DNA of 64,000 nt from Candidatus Shapirobacteria bacterium UBA2283 (GTDB taxonomy: Bacteria; Patescibacteriota; Microgenomatia; UBA12405): positions 3,500 to 67,499 of the forward strand of contig DDWP01000020.1 in assembly GCA_002345725.1 (NCBI GenBank). The letters are read 5' to 3'. The notes beneath the pieces are model-generated. The model saw only the letters and a program-made list of their open reading frames with translations. It did not search any database and was not told the origin of the DNA. Shown here piece by piece: positions 14,803-24,241 of this stretch (the stretch's first letter is position 1; each line of letters begins with the position of its first letter). The translations under genes and the position numbers were made by a program.

Positions 14803-15375
14803 ATGAAGTTAAAAACATTATTAGTATTTATCGCAGTAATTATTGGCTTAGGATTTATTATCAAAAACTTCTCTAATGGCAATTCAAAACAGGTGGCCTC
14901 CCCCACGCCATTGGAGGCGGTTAAAACGACACCGGATCCGATCCTGAGCCCAACCAGAGCACTCAAGCCAAACGAGGAGTTTATCTCGCCCTTTGGTTTA
15001 TATGTTATTGTCCCCCAGGATATGACTTTTAGAAAAGAGGTAGCAGACAATGATGGCATTATCCATAGTGTCGGGTTTTATATCGAAAATAGCAGTAAAG
15101 ATAATCCCTATATGTTGTATGGCCTCTACGAAGCCAAAACTGTTGTCACTGATCAAACCATGACAAGTGCTAAAAAAGACATGGTCCCATCGACAATCAA
15201 AGACATTACGATTGGTGGGTATAAGGGAGTCGAGGGATTAATAACCGGCGACAAGACCAGGTACATGGCTGTCATTGTCAAAGATGGTAAAAAGATCACC
15301 TTCTCAACTATTCCCCCAACCGAAGCAAACAAAGTAATCACAGATCAGCTTCTCTCCACTTTTAGCTTTCAGTGA
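14803..15375 (+). CDS. Membrane-anchored extracytoplasmic protein
   Basis: The 190-residue product has an N-terminal membrane helix (LLVFIAVIIGLGFIIKNF), a proline/threonine-rich linker at about 28-52 and a beta-rich domain of about 130 residues with the pattern seen in PsbP-like and similar small envelope domains (FISPFGLYVIVPQDMTF). I do not assign a function. It follows the MltG-like fragment by 25 bases and closes the envelope module. The next genes converge on it from the minus strand. Confidence 0.65.
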   Translation: MKLKTLLVFIAVIIGLGFIIKNFSNGNSKQVASPTPLEAVKTTPDPILSPTRALKPNEEFISPFGLYVIVPQDMTFRKEVADNDGIIHSVGFYIENSSKDNPYMLYGLYEAKTVVTDQTMTSAKKDMVPSTIKDITIGGYKGVEGLITGDKTRYMAVIVKDGKKITFSTIPPTEANKVITDQLLSTFSFQ

Positions 15376-15385
15376 GGTAGACAAA

Positions 15386-15925
15386 TCACTCTAATTGTCT
15401 AATCGACCACTTGCTACTATTTTCTGGTTGCCAGGTAATCCATATTTCCTGAAAATATCTATCAAAATAACCATCCATTTTGAATGGGGTGTATCTTGTA
15501 GAAAAGGATTCAACATCAGAGTTTGTTAGTAAGGGGCTATGAAGATTGCAAAGTAGAAGGATTTCTCCCGTAAAACCATCATAGCTTTTCTTATTTAACT
15601 TCTCTAATTTTTTTGCTATCTCAAGTTCTAAATTTTCAAATGTTACTAGTTTAAACTCAGGTCTTTCATTATTTACTTTTCCTCGTGCATCATTCCACAT
15701 TTTGCGAGCCTGGTATTGATTGTCGTAAGCACCAACTAATTCAATAGCGGTGTTGTCACTGCAAATACAATCAGGCTCTTTTTTACTAGGATCACCCAAC
15801 CTTGTGAAGCATAGATCGCTTTTATTTAGATCGTTATATAAGGTCAAGAAGCGTATTGAAGCTGCTTCTTCATGAGCTGATTTGAGTTGTGTATTTATCA
15901 TTACTCTATAAGCTAATTTATCCAT
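15386..15925 (-). CDS. Hypothetical protein, possible PD-(D/E)XK-type nuclease, last gene of the defence operon
   Basis: The 179-residue protein is not clearly recognised. A segment near residues 50-70 reads EPDCICSDNTAIELVGAY, which resembles the PD...(D/E)x(K) core of restriction-like nucleases, but the final lysine is not evident. A pair of cysteines lies in the same stretch. It begins three bases after the preceding small membrane protein gene and ends the nine-gene minus-strand operon. By position it is a candidate effector or nuclease of the defence system. Confidence 0.55.
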   Translation of the reverse strand: MDKLAYRVMINTQLKSAHEEAASIRFLTLYNDLNKSDLCFTRLGDPSKKEPDCICSDNTAIELVGAYDNQYQARKMWNDARGKVNNERPEFKLVTFENLELEIAKKLEKLNKKSYDGFTGEILLLCNLHSPLLTNSDVESFSTRYTPFKMDGYFDRYFQEIWITWQPENSSKWSIRQLE

Positions 15926-15928
15926 ACT

Positions 15929-16210
15929 CTAAAACTTCTTACTTAGCCAATATATGATTAATCCAACAATTGAAGCGGCAACAATCTCCTTAATGAATTT
16001 GCCGATCCACCCAATGACCACCCTGATTTTCTGAAAAAGGAACTGCTTGTGAATATATAGGATGTCCGCATATTGCATCCTTTGCCAGTTCGTCAAATAA
16101 CTTCTTCTAGCTCTCAAAAATAAAACATCATGCTCGGGTAATTTTTCACCTGCATTTAGTCTTAACAGGATCTTATCAAAAATGGTTTGGGCTTCTGGAT
16201 TCATTGTCAT
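15929..16210 (-). CDS. Small C-terminally membrane-anchored protein in the defence operon
   Basis: The 93-residue product has a helical soluble N-terminus of about 65 residues and one C-terminal membrane segment (IVAASIVGLIIYWL) ending in a short basic tail, a tail-anchored topology. I do not recognise a family. It lies seven bases after the Cas4-like nuclease gene and three before the last gene. Small membrane proteins in defence operons often act as effectors that damage the membrane, but here this is inference from size and context. Confidence 0.6.
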   Translation of the reverse strand: MTMNPEAQTIFDKILLRLNAGEKLPEHDVLFLRARRSYLTNWQRMQYADILYIHKQFLFQKIRVVIGWIGKFIKEIVAASIVGLIIYWLSKKF

Positions 16211-16217
16211 AATTGTT

Positions 16218-16979
16218 TCACTTATGTTGTCCTAAAGATTTGATCGCATTGTTATACAGGCAATAGTCACAGTCCTGTCCCTGCTCTGGGTATTCGTCTG
16301 ATTGTAGGCACTTGTGAGCCTCTGTAATGACACCTTCGACCCATGAATCATCACCAACGTAGGGAATTAAGGTAATATCAAATTCAAGCTTGCTGTCGAA
16401 CGCTTTTCTGTCTAGCTGTCCATTACAATAAACAAAATAGCCAGTAGAAGAAACCTTATAGCCATTTTTACGTAGTAGCCATTGATACACCTCCATTTGA
16501 CGTTTATAGCCATCTTGCCACTCTTTATTTAACTCAGTAATCTCTTCACTTTTTGAAGTCGACTTATAGTCAACAATAATATATTCGCCTTGAGAGTTTT
16601 GCCAAAGATCATCAATGGCTCCAAAAATCAGGAGGTTGGTGGGTTTATGTAAATACTGGATACCAGTAAAATTATGCCGCCATTTTTCTAGATCAGCATG
16701 AGCAACAGGTCTTGCATCAACTCCGTATTTTTCAATTAATGGGTGTTTAGTACCATTGGCACGGTGAATGTCGAACTCTAGCTTGAGTAAATGGTCCACT
16801 GCGGAGTTGAGAGCAAAAGGGAAGCCTGGTGGACGTGCCACGCCTAAACGACGATCAAAATAAAAACAGCGTGGGCAATTTATAAAAAGATCAATTTTTG
16901 ATCGGGACAGTTTAAACGGCTCGGATGAGTTTGGATCATATAGCCCTTTGGTTCGTTGTGAGTTATAGTATTGAGACAT
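16218..16979 (-). CDS. Cas4/AddB-like PD-(D/E)XK nuclease
   Basis: The 253-residue protein has the core of the Cas4-RecB nuclease family: GAIDD near residue 122, IVDYKS near 136-141 with the catalytic aspartate and lysine, and QMEVYQWLL near 162, the QxxxY motif. Cysteines at the start (CPRCFYF near 35) and end (CDYC near 240) could hold an iron-sulfur cluster as in Cas4 and AddB. It would act as a DNA exonuclease or endonuclease. It follows the UvrD-like helicase by 14 bases, suggesting the two work together on DNA ends. Confidence 0.85.
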   Translation of the reverse strand: MSQYYNSQRTKGLYDPNSSEPFKLSRSKIDLFINCPRCFYFDRRLGVARPPGFPFALNSAVDHLLKLEFDIHRANGTKHPLIEKYGVDARPVAHADLEKWRHNFTGIQYLHKPTNLLIFGAIDDLWQNSQGEYIIVDYKSTSKSEEITELNKEWQDGYKRQMEVYQWLLRKNGYKVSSTGYFVYCNGQLDRKAFDSKLEFDITLIPYVGDDSWVEGVITEAHKCLQSDEYPEQGQDCDYCLYNNAIKSLGQHK

Positions 16980-16993
16980 AATTAATCAATCAA

Positions 16994-18934
16994 TTATATT
17001 TTTAGGAACGGGTATTGTTTATTCTGATTCTTAATTATATATAAATTCTTTCTAGGTCTCGTTATCATAACGTATAATTTATTCAGTTCCTGGATATAAT
17101 CATAAATTTCACCTATGTTAGCCTGGTATGTTTTCCCCCAGAAAATTGCACTGTGTAGTCCATAATTCGATTTATGTGGCAAGTCTTCAATTTTTTGGAC
17201 AATCACCTGTTCGTATTCTAACCCTTTAATTTTATGTATATATTTGATCTCAAAAGTAAGTTTTTCTGTATTTGATCTGGTAATGTACTGCAGAAAGCCC
17301 TCGAGCTTTGGTTCTGTGATGCCAGTGAGCGAATCCATTTTGTCTGATTCGGAAATTGAAACAAAAACAGATTGTTGATTTTGATTTAAACTCAAGTTTG
17401 ATTTTAGACTTGACACTAACCGCTCACTGAATGAAACAAATTCGTCAAAAATAGGCTTGTCTACGTCCAACGAAATTGACAAATCCGTGGAGTCTACCGT
17501 GATGCGAAGCAAAGCATTATTGGATATTTCGTAGTTTAATTTATCGAATGTTAATGACTGGAGCGAATAAACATATTTCTCTAAGGCTTTGGGGTATTTT
17601 AAACGGTTGTTATAAAAGTCATATTTCAAGACTAGATATTTAATGAACAATGAAAAGTACTTAAACCCATATTTGTCTTCATAGTCTTTATAAATTTCTG
17701 AGTATAAGCTAAAGTTATTTCCACTATCAGTTGTGTCGTGTAGTTTATATTGTTTGTATACATCGATAGAATTGAACCTATTTATTCCGATACAGCATAC
17801 CTCTTCGTTTAGTAGTTCATTAAATTTTAGATTAACAATTTCGCTGACTGAAGAAATTGTGGATTTGATAATGACCTTGCCATCACCACCACTTCCTTGT
17901 AAATCATCAGATATCTCTAGATCATCTAGATATCCGACGATTTCCTGATTGTTCAGGTTTTGAATGGGTCCGGATCTTTTTATTTGGTTTAAAACTTCGT
18001 TATAGTTTTTTCTTGCGAAATTAAAAACTTCATTTGAACATCTATGAGTTTTTTCTAACTTAATTTCACAGTCAGCATTTTTATGTAATTTGTTAAAGAA
18101 TGCCTTCATATCATACATACTTCTCGGATTCGCTCCTGCGAAGCCATATATTGATTGATTTGGATCGCCAACCATGAACCACTTTACCTCATTTTTCTTT
18201 TCACCACGGCTTGCACTTAGTTCCTCAATTATCTTGCACTGTATCTCAGAAACGTCTTGAAACTCATCGATAAAAATCCAATCGATAGATCTATTAAGTG
18301 CCCTTCTGACAATACGGTTCTCTTGGATAATAAACAGGGAGAGAAGGTTAATTAGGTTAAAATCAATTAGTTTTTGTGTGCTTAGGAAATTTAGATACGA
18401 TGCGATAGTGGGTATTTCATGAGCATTGCTAACTGGTTTCCAACTTCCATTAACCAATTTCAAGTTATAATAAATTTTTCCACTCTCAAGAATCTTATTA
18501 ATTTCTGACTCCTCGATGTTGTGTTTTTTCAGGTGGTCAATCAATAATTGCCCATGCTCTTGAAAGTTAAAAATCGTTTTATAAGGTCTCAAACCTTTGC
18601 TACTTTTATACAAATAGGAAAATGGTTGTAAAACGTATTGCAAACAGAAACTGTGAAACGTAAGAAACTCAACTTTAGTTAATAATTCAGGCTTAAGTAT
18701 TTTAGAGCAACTATCTTCAAGATCCTCCACATTAACATTGGTATAAGAAATACAACAAATTTTATTAATATGGGGATTATCTAACAACAAATTCTTTATC
18801 TTTAAGGTGAGGATTGTAGTTTTTCCACTACCAGGTAGAGCTCTCACAAGAGTGTCTTGATCGCGTTCAATAATTTCGATTTGTTTTGGTGATAAATCAA
18901 AATCTATGCCAAGTTTTATTTTGTAATTAACCAT
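16994..18934 (-). CDS. UvrD/PcrA-like superfamily 1 helicase (GajB-like)
   Basis: The 646-residue protein carries the SF1 helicase motifs: Walker A PGSGKTT near 36, DEFQD (motif II) near 221, GDPNQSIYGFAGA (motif III) near 252, IKGLEYEQVIV (motif V) near 580 and YVMITRPRKNLYII (motif VI) near 620. In Gabija, a UvrD-like protein, GajB, acts with the OLD-family nuclease GajA. The gene here overlaps the OLD-family gene by 19 bases, supporting the same partnership. It is longer than the typical GajB of about 500 residues. Confidence 0.9.
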   Translation of the reverse strand: MVNYKIKLGIDFDLSPKQIEIIERDQDTLVRALPGSGKTTILTLKIKNLLLDNPHINKICCISYTNVNVEDLEDSCSKILKPELLTKVEFLTFHSFCLQYVLQPFSYLYKSSKGLRPYKTIFNFQEHGQLLIDHLKKHNIEESEINKILESGKIYYNLKLVNGSWKPVSNAHEIPTIASYLNFLSTQKLIDFNLINLLSLFIIQENRIVRRALNRSIDWIFIDEFQDVSEIQCKIIEELSASRGEKKNEVKWFMVGDPNQSIYGFAGANPRSMYDMKAFFNKLHKNADCEIKLEKTHRCSNEVFNFARKNYNEVLNQIKRSGPIQNLNNQEIVGYLDDLEISDDLQGSGGDGKVIIKSTISSVSEIVNLKFNELLNEEVCCIGINRFNSIDVYKQYKLHDTTDSGNNFSLYSEIYKDYEDKYGFKYFSLFIKYLVLKYDFYNNRLKYPKALEKYVYSLQSLTFDKLNYEISNNALLRITVDSTDLSISLDVDKPIFDEFVSFSERLVSSLKSNLSLNQNQQSVFVSISESDKMDSLTGITEPKLEGFLQYITRSNTEKLTFEIKYIHKIKGLEYEQVIVQKIEDLPHKSNYGLHSAIFWGKTYQANIGEIYDYIQELNKLYVMITRPRKNLYIIKNQNKQYPFLKI

Positions 18935-21177
18935 GATAAACCATCTTCAATATACTTCGGAATAACAAAGTCCGGTAAATCATCGAAGGCAGTAACACTG
19001 CTGCTTTTATCCACAACAGAATCACCATTCCAGGTTTCGATTTCCGCCGGGTCTTGAAGTAATTTTGCTTTAAGTAAAGATGACAAATATAACGATATGG
19101 ATGGTTTAGAGACTTCGTTGCCAAGGATAATGTCAAAAAAGCTGTCGAATTTGTCCTTGTCTATACTATTAGATTTGACTTCATCTGCAAACTTATTAAT
19201 GGCGTCAATTCTTTTGGAGAAAGTTTCATCTTTCTTAAAATAATCACCGTCCCTCATAAACCTGTATAGGATTAACTTCAGATACTCGACGTTATTTGCA
19301 TTTGGGTTGGTCGGATCTGGAATAAAAAAACAGTCAATTTCAAAGGTATAAATATTTCTTTTTGTTACTACTAATTCTTTTTCTTGATCGGCGATTTCCG
19401 CATTTAATTCTTCATATTTTGCTTTGTAATCAGGTATCTTTTGTTCCTCTAAGTGAGAGTCTCCGTCTCGAAGATTTAAACATTTGTTATTTAAGCCTCT
19501 GGTCAAATCATTATTGAACAAAGCATTGAATGGATCAAATATCTTTCCTCCCACCTCCACTATCTCTATACCTTCACTATCAATATCAATATTTATATCT
19601 GGATTAATGCTCTTTAAATATGAGTTGACTAATGTTCCTAGTGTATATTTCTCAGACAACCCTTCCACTAAGATAATTTTTCGAGCAAACAACAGAGAAG
19701 ATCTGGTAGCGTCTAGATATTGTTTAAGGATTCTTCTGTTATGTCCATATGTTTCGGAATTTGCTTGTAACACACTATCGATGTTAATTGCTTTTGCTTG
19801 ATGGATTCCTTTTTGTAACACCACTAAGTTTTTGAGATCTGATTTAGAAGCGAGATGTGTGGAATGAGAAGTTTGTATTACTTGAGTAAAAGCAAAAAAT
19901 TGTTTATCTTCATCTTCGCTTTCTTCCCCATTCGACTTATTTAATTCCATTAATTTCTGTGTTTTGTTCTCTATTTGGGTGTGTAGGTATTTTTGATTTT
20001 GGACATCTAAGTGTGCCTCTGGCTCTTCTATCAAAAGCAAATTGTATACAATCTTAATTTTTTCATCTGAATCATTAAGAATTAATTCCTTTTTGAGTTC
20101 AAATAACGCGAATATTGCCGAGATGTACGCTAGATTTTGGTAACCCAATCCGACAACATTCATATCTTGAGATGTCTTTAAATCTTCGTTTAAGTTAACA
20201 AGAAAGTTGAAGTATCTGCCAATATTTTCTAGGGTAACTTTTGGAGTTCCAATAACAAGGTCAGCTCTATTTGACAAAAGATTAATGTCTTTATCTTGAA
20301 GACGCTTTTCAATTTCATCCAATAAAATGCTTGCTTCTGGGATAGCGCCACTTGTTCGCAAATTTTTTAAGGCGGCAGAGACTTCTTTAGAAACACTGTT
20401 ATTACTATTGTTCTTAGCGCACCCTCTAATTAATTGTGAGACTAATGAGCGGTAACCAAAGTAAAAGTCATTTTTAACGTCTCGTAAAGCGTCAAGAGCC
20501 AGTAAATTTATGTGTTTTCTAACCTTATTGGCATAGGATTGTTTTGATAATTGTTTTTCCAGAACGACTTTGGGATTCTCTCGGATTTTTTCAATATCTT
20601 CTTCACTAAGGTAAAAGTATTTATAAAAGTCTTTTTTATCTTTACATCCGTGCAATGTCGAAATGATCGTGTCGCCGTAGTCTTTTGTTGATCCATCAGG
20701 AAGGTAATAATAACCTGAAGGGTGATATCTACCTGCAACTAAAAATCCTATGTAGTCCTCTTCGATATCGTAGCCTCCTTCCTTGTTGATGGAAGAAGGA
20801 GCGAATACAAATGATATATTTGCCTCAAGATTATCCTCCGAGGAGTCTAGATCAATTCCGTTATTTGTAGGCGCAATAGAATATAAAAGTGATTGAATTT
20901 CTTCTTTGTTCGAGACGCTGCTGAAGGTTATAGTTATAACTATTTCCTCACCAGCAACCCAGCAATTAGCTTCCTTACTCCAACAAAAATCGTCTTCCGA
21001 TAGTCTCTTGTCCCAAGGCGGCATGCTTGAATCTAGAACTAGTCGAATTGCTTGTAAAAAATTAGTTTTACCGGAGTTGTTTCCTCCAATCAGCGTAAGT
21101 GGACTTCCATCAGGAATAAACAGATCAAACTCTTCAAAGTTACGGTAATTTTTTATGTAGACTCTAGAGATGTGCAT
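18916..21177 (-). CDS. OLD-family ATPase with TOPRIM nuclease domain (GajA-like)
   Basis: The 753-residue protein has an N-terminal ABC/SMC-like ATPase with Walker A GGNNSGKTN near 32-40 and Walker B LLIEEPEAHLD near 381-391, then a TOPRIM domain with ILVEGLSEK near 500 and a DGD acidic pair near 570. This is the class 2 OLD layout seen in GajA of Gabija, a DNA nuclease controlled by nucleotides. The gene is followed by a UvrD-like helicase with overlapping coding sequence. It begins 16 bases after hsdR in the same operon. It is longer than typical GajA (about 570 residues), with extra sequence in the TOPRIM half. Confidence 0.88.
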   Translation of the reverse strand: MHISRVYIKNYRNFEEFDLFIPDGSPLTLIGGNNSGKTNFLQAIRLVLDSSMPPWDKRLSEDDFCWSKEANCWVAGEEIVITITFSSVSNKEEIQSLLYSIAPTNNGIDLDSSEDNLEANISFVFAPSSINKEGGYDIEEDYIGFLVAGRYHPSGYYYLPDGSTKDYGDTIISTLHGCKDKKDFYKYFYLSEEDIEKIRENPKVVLEKQLSKQSYANKVRKHINLLALDALRDVKNDFYFGYRSLVSQLIRGCAKNNSNNSVSKEVSAALKNLRTSGAIPEASILLDEIEKRLQDKDINLLSNRADLVIGTPKVTLENIGRYFNFLVNLNEDLKTSQDMNVVGLGYQNLAYISAIFALFELKKELILNDSDEKIKIVYNLLLIEEPEAHLDVQNQKYLHTQIENKTQKLMELNKSNGEESEDEDKQFFAFTQVIQTSHSTHLASKSDLKNLVVLQKGIHQAKAINIDSVLQANSETYGHNRRILKQYLDATRSSLLFARKIILVEGLSEKYTLGTLVNSYLKSINPDINIDIDSEGIEIVEVGGKIFDPFNALFNNDLTRGLNNKCLNLRDGDSHLEEQKIPDYKAKYEELNAEIADQEKELVVTKRNIYTFEIDCFFIPDPTNPNANNVEYLKLILYRFMRDGDYFKKDETFSKRIDAINKFADEVKSNSIDKDKFDSFFDIILGNEVSKPSISLYLSSLLKAKLLQDPAEIETWNGDSVVDKSSSVTAFDDLPDFVIPKYIEDGLSWLITK

Positions 21178-21193
21178 AGTTTATTAATTCCAA

Positions 21194-24100
21194 TCATTCA
21201 CCTGATATATTAAAAAATCTTTCAAAAAATCTTGTGAGTTTGTCAAGTACGCTTTCACGCTTTTTGGTACGCTCACCTGTAGGAGAGAATCGAGATACTG
21301 GTGGTAAGATTTTTGTAATTGCCGTACCAGTTGTGGCGACGTTACCGTTTCGGAAAGCGTTCTTAATAAACGTATATGTTGCGTCATGATCTAGACCTTC
21401 ACTTGTAATGATTTGCTCAAGTTCTTCTACCTTCTTGCCCTCAATAAATTTTCTCCAATCATCGTCCACAATTGAATGGACATCAAGCGATTCAATAAAT
21501 TGATTGATAAGGTCTTTCTTGTTTCGCAATTCAACGCTCGAATCGATGGCTTTATTAATATCAAGTAGAATTTCACGATTTTTTGTGTGATCCTCGTGGT
21601 ACTTTTTTATCAGTCCTAGAATGTAATCAATATTGATATCTACCTGTTTAATAAGCTCCATCTCAAATACTACATCATCATTAACATTTTCCTTACTGTC
21701 TTCTGTGCCTTTGCGGAATTCGTTATAAATATCAATATAAGCACTGTGGTAATCTTGAACGTCGCGCTCAGATAAGATCTCATTGCCCACAAATTCATCG
21801 AAGGTAGTCAGAATATTGCGTACTCGCAAAATTGCCCCATATAGTTTGATAAAGTCTTTTTGGTTTTGCTCGCCGATAATTCTTTCACCGACAGGAAATC
21901 TCTCTTGCAATTCTTTTACTAAACTTTCGTATCCCCTAATTTCTTTGCTGCCGTCGTTGTAACCATGGTAATAATCAGCATATGCCTTCAAAAGAACAAT
22001 GCCGCTGGCTTCTTTATCTCCAAATAGGGCAATGGACTCATTTGTGGCTTTCTCAAGGTTGCGAAAACAGACGATGTTCCCAAACGTTTTTACGCTATTC
22101 AAAATACGATTTGTCCGAGAATACGCTTGTAATAATCCATGCAATCTCAAATTTTTGTCTACCCATAAAGTATTGAGAGTTGTCGCGTCAAAACCAGTTA
22201 AAAACATATTGACCACAATTAAGATGTCAATTTCCCGATTTTTCACTCGTTCGCTTACATCCTTATAATAGTTTTGAAATTTATCAGAGGAAGTATCATA
22301 GGATGTACCAAACATTTTGTTGTAATCAACAATGGCACTTTCCAAAAAATCTCGGGAGCTTACATCAAGACCACTAGTGTCCTCCGAGTTTTCATCTATC
22401 ATTCCGTCTGCATCCTCATCATTTACACCAAAACTATAAATAGTCGCTACTTTTAGTTGTTTGTCGCTTGGGAGATCAGACAATTGTTTTTTAAACTCAG
22501 CGTAATACTTTTTGGCGACATCAATAGAAGAGACTGCGAAGATTGAGTTAAAGCCGGCTAGTCTTCGATCCTTTAATTTATAAAAGCTATTGCGTTTAGT
22601 TTTCTGATCGAAATGTTCACGGATGTATCGAACAATATTCTCTAGGCGTTCAGACGCAGCTAGAATTGCCTCACGGTCAATATCACTAACTTTTTTGTCT
22701 TCTATGTTTTCCGCTTCACGAACTGTCGAAATATAGTCAACTTTAAACGGTAAAACGTTTTTATCTGCAATTGCATCTACAATGGTATATGTATGTAGCT
22801 TTTCTCCGAACGCTTGTTCGGTCGTCTTCAAATCTGGACGACCTCCTGATGAGGCATTGATTGCAAAAATCGGTGTACCAGTAAATCCGAAGATATGGTA
22901 ATTCTTAAATGTTTTGGTAATGGCGGCATGCATGTCGCCAAACTGCGAGCGGTGACATTCATCAAATATTAGGACTACATGGTCATCAAAAATGGTGTGA
23001 CCGGTATTTCGACTGATAAAACGATCGAGTTTCTGGATTGTGGTAATAATAATACGAGCATTTGAATTCTCGAGCTGTCGTGTCAAAATCGCTGTACTTG
23101 TATTACTGTTAGCAGCACCTTTTTCGAATTTGTCGTACTCTCGCATCGTCTGATAGTCCAAATCCTTGCGATCAACAATAAAAATAACCTTATCAATATA
23201 AGACAATTTGCTCGCCAATTGAGCTGTCTTGAAGCTGGTCAGGGTCTTTCCTGATCCAGTAGTATGCCAAATGTATCCACCAGCTTCTGCTGTCCCTAGT
23301 TTCTTATAGTTTGTACTAACTTCAATTCTGTTAAGAATTCTCTCTGTGGCGACTATCTGATAGGGGCGCATCACTAGAAGTAATTTGTCAGTAGTAAATA
23401 CACAGTACCGAGTAAGGATATTCAAAATCGTATGTTTTGCAAAAAAAGTCTTTGCAAAATCCATTAAGTCTGTAATAGGTCGATTGGTGGCATCCGCCCA
23501 CCAACTGGTGAATTCGTAACTATTACTGGTTCGTTTGCCATTTTTAACAGAGCCTTCGTTTGAATCCTTTACATGCTGGTATCTGGTAGTGTTACTGTAA
23601 TACTTGGTATGTGTGCCATTTGAAATGATAAATATCTGGACATATTCAAAAAGACCAGACGAAGCCCAAAAACTTTCTCGGTTATATCGATTAATCTGGT
23701 TAAACGCTTCTTGAATCGCTACTCCACGACGTTTTAGCTCGATGTGGACTAAAGGCAGCCCATTAACAAGAACTGTGACGTCATAACGATTAGCACGCTG
23801 GCCGTCTTCTGTTGCGTATTGGTTAATAACTTGCAGGCTATTGTCGTGAATTGAGTCTTTTTTAATGAGATAGATATTTTTTACTGTGCCGTCGTCACGG
23901 GTGAGATTTTTAATATGATCTTCTTGAATCGTTGCTGTTTTTTCAGTAATACTCTGATTTGGATTTGCAAGTTCACTTACAAAAAATCGTTCCCATTCGA
24001 GGTCTGAAAATGTAAATGCGTTTAGCTTTTCTAATTGCTTACGTAAGTTCGCTATCAAATTAGCCTCTGAGCTAATAGTCACATATTCATAAGCCTGCAA

Positions 24101-24241
24101 TTCCAGTTGCTTAATAAAAGCTCGTTCGAGTTCTGCCTCACTTTGATAGTTTGTCGCGCGAACACTTTCCGGTGTGTACTCGGAAACAACAGTGCTCTGC
24201 GTATTCTTAGCGACTAGATTGTATTTGTTATTAATTGGCAT
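21194..24241 (-). CDS. hsdR: Type I restriction enzyme R subunit
   Basis: The 1015-residue protein has the N-terminal nuclease core (YDVTVLVNGLPLVHIELKR near 153-171), SF2 translocase motifs with Walker A TTGSGKTLTS near 330, DECHRSQFG near 426 and TGTP near 455, then the C-terminal helical domain that docks on the methyltransferase. It translocates DNA and cuts at distant positions when the HsdS target is unmethylated. It overlaps hsdS by 11 bases and follows the usual hsdM-hsdS-hsdR order. No frameshift is seen, so the system appears intact. Confidence 0.95.
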   Translation of the reverse strand: MPINNKYNLVAKNTQSTVVSEYTPESVRATNYQSEAELERAFIKQLELQAYEYVTISSEANLIANLRKQLEKLNAFTFSDLEWERFFVSELANPNQSITEKTATIQEDHIKNLTRDDGTVKNIYLIKKDSIHDNSLQVINQYATEDGQRANRYDVTVLVNGLPLVHIELKRRGVAIQEAFNQINRYNRESFWASSGLFEYVQIFIISNGTHTKYYSNTTRYQHVKDSNEGSVKNGKRTSNSYEFTSWWADATNRPITDLMDFAKTFFAKHTILNILTRYCVFTTDKLLLVMRPYQIVATERILNRIEVSTNYKKLGTAEAGGYIWHTTGSGKTLTSFKTAQLASKLSYIDKVIFIVDRKDLDYQTMREYDKFEKGAANSNTSTAILTRQLENSNARIIITTIQKLDRFISRNTGHTIFDDHVVLIFDECHRSQFGDMHAAITKTFKNYHIFGFTGTPIFAINASSGGRPDLKTTEQAFGEKLHTYTIVDAIADKNVLPFKVDYISTVREAENIEDKKVSDIDREAILAASERLENIVRYIREHFDQKTKRNSFYKLKDRRLAGFNSIFAVSSIDVAKKYYAEFKKQLSDLPSDKQLKVATIYSFGVNDEDADGMIDENSEDTSGLDVSSRDFLESAIVDYNKMFGTSYDTSSDKFQNYYKDVSERVKNREIDILIVVNMFLTGFDATTLNTLWVDKNLRLHGLLQAYSRTNRILNSVKTFGNIVCFRNLEKATNESIALFGDKEASGIVLLKAYADYYHGYNDGSKEIRGYESLVKELQERFPVGERIIGEQNQKDFIKLYGAILRVRNILTTFDEFVGNEILSERDVQDYHSAYIDIYNEFRKGTEDSKENVNDDVVFEMELIKQVDINIDYILGLIKKYHEDHTKNREILLDINKAIDSSVELRNKKDLINQFIESLDVHSIVDDDWRKFIEGKKVEELEQIITSEGLDHDATYTFIKNAFRNGNVATTGTAITKILPPVSRFSPTGERTKKRESVLDKLTRFFERFFNISGE

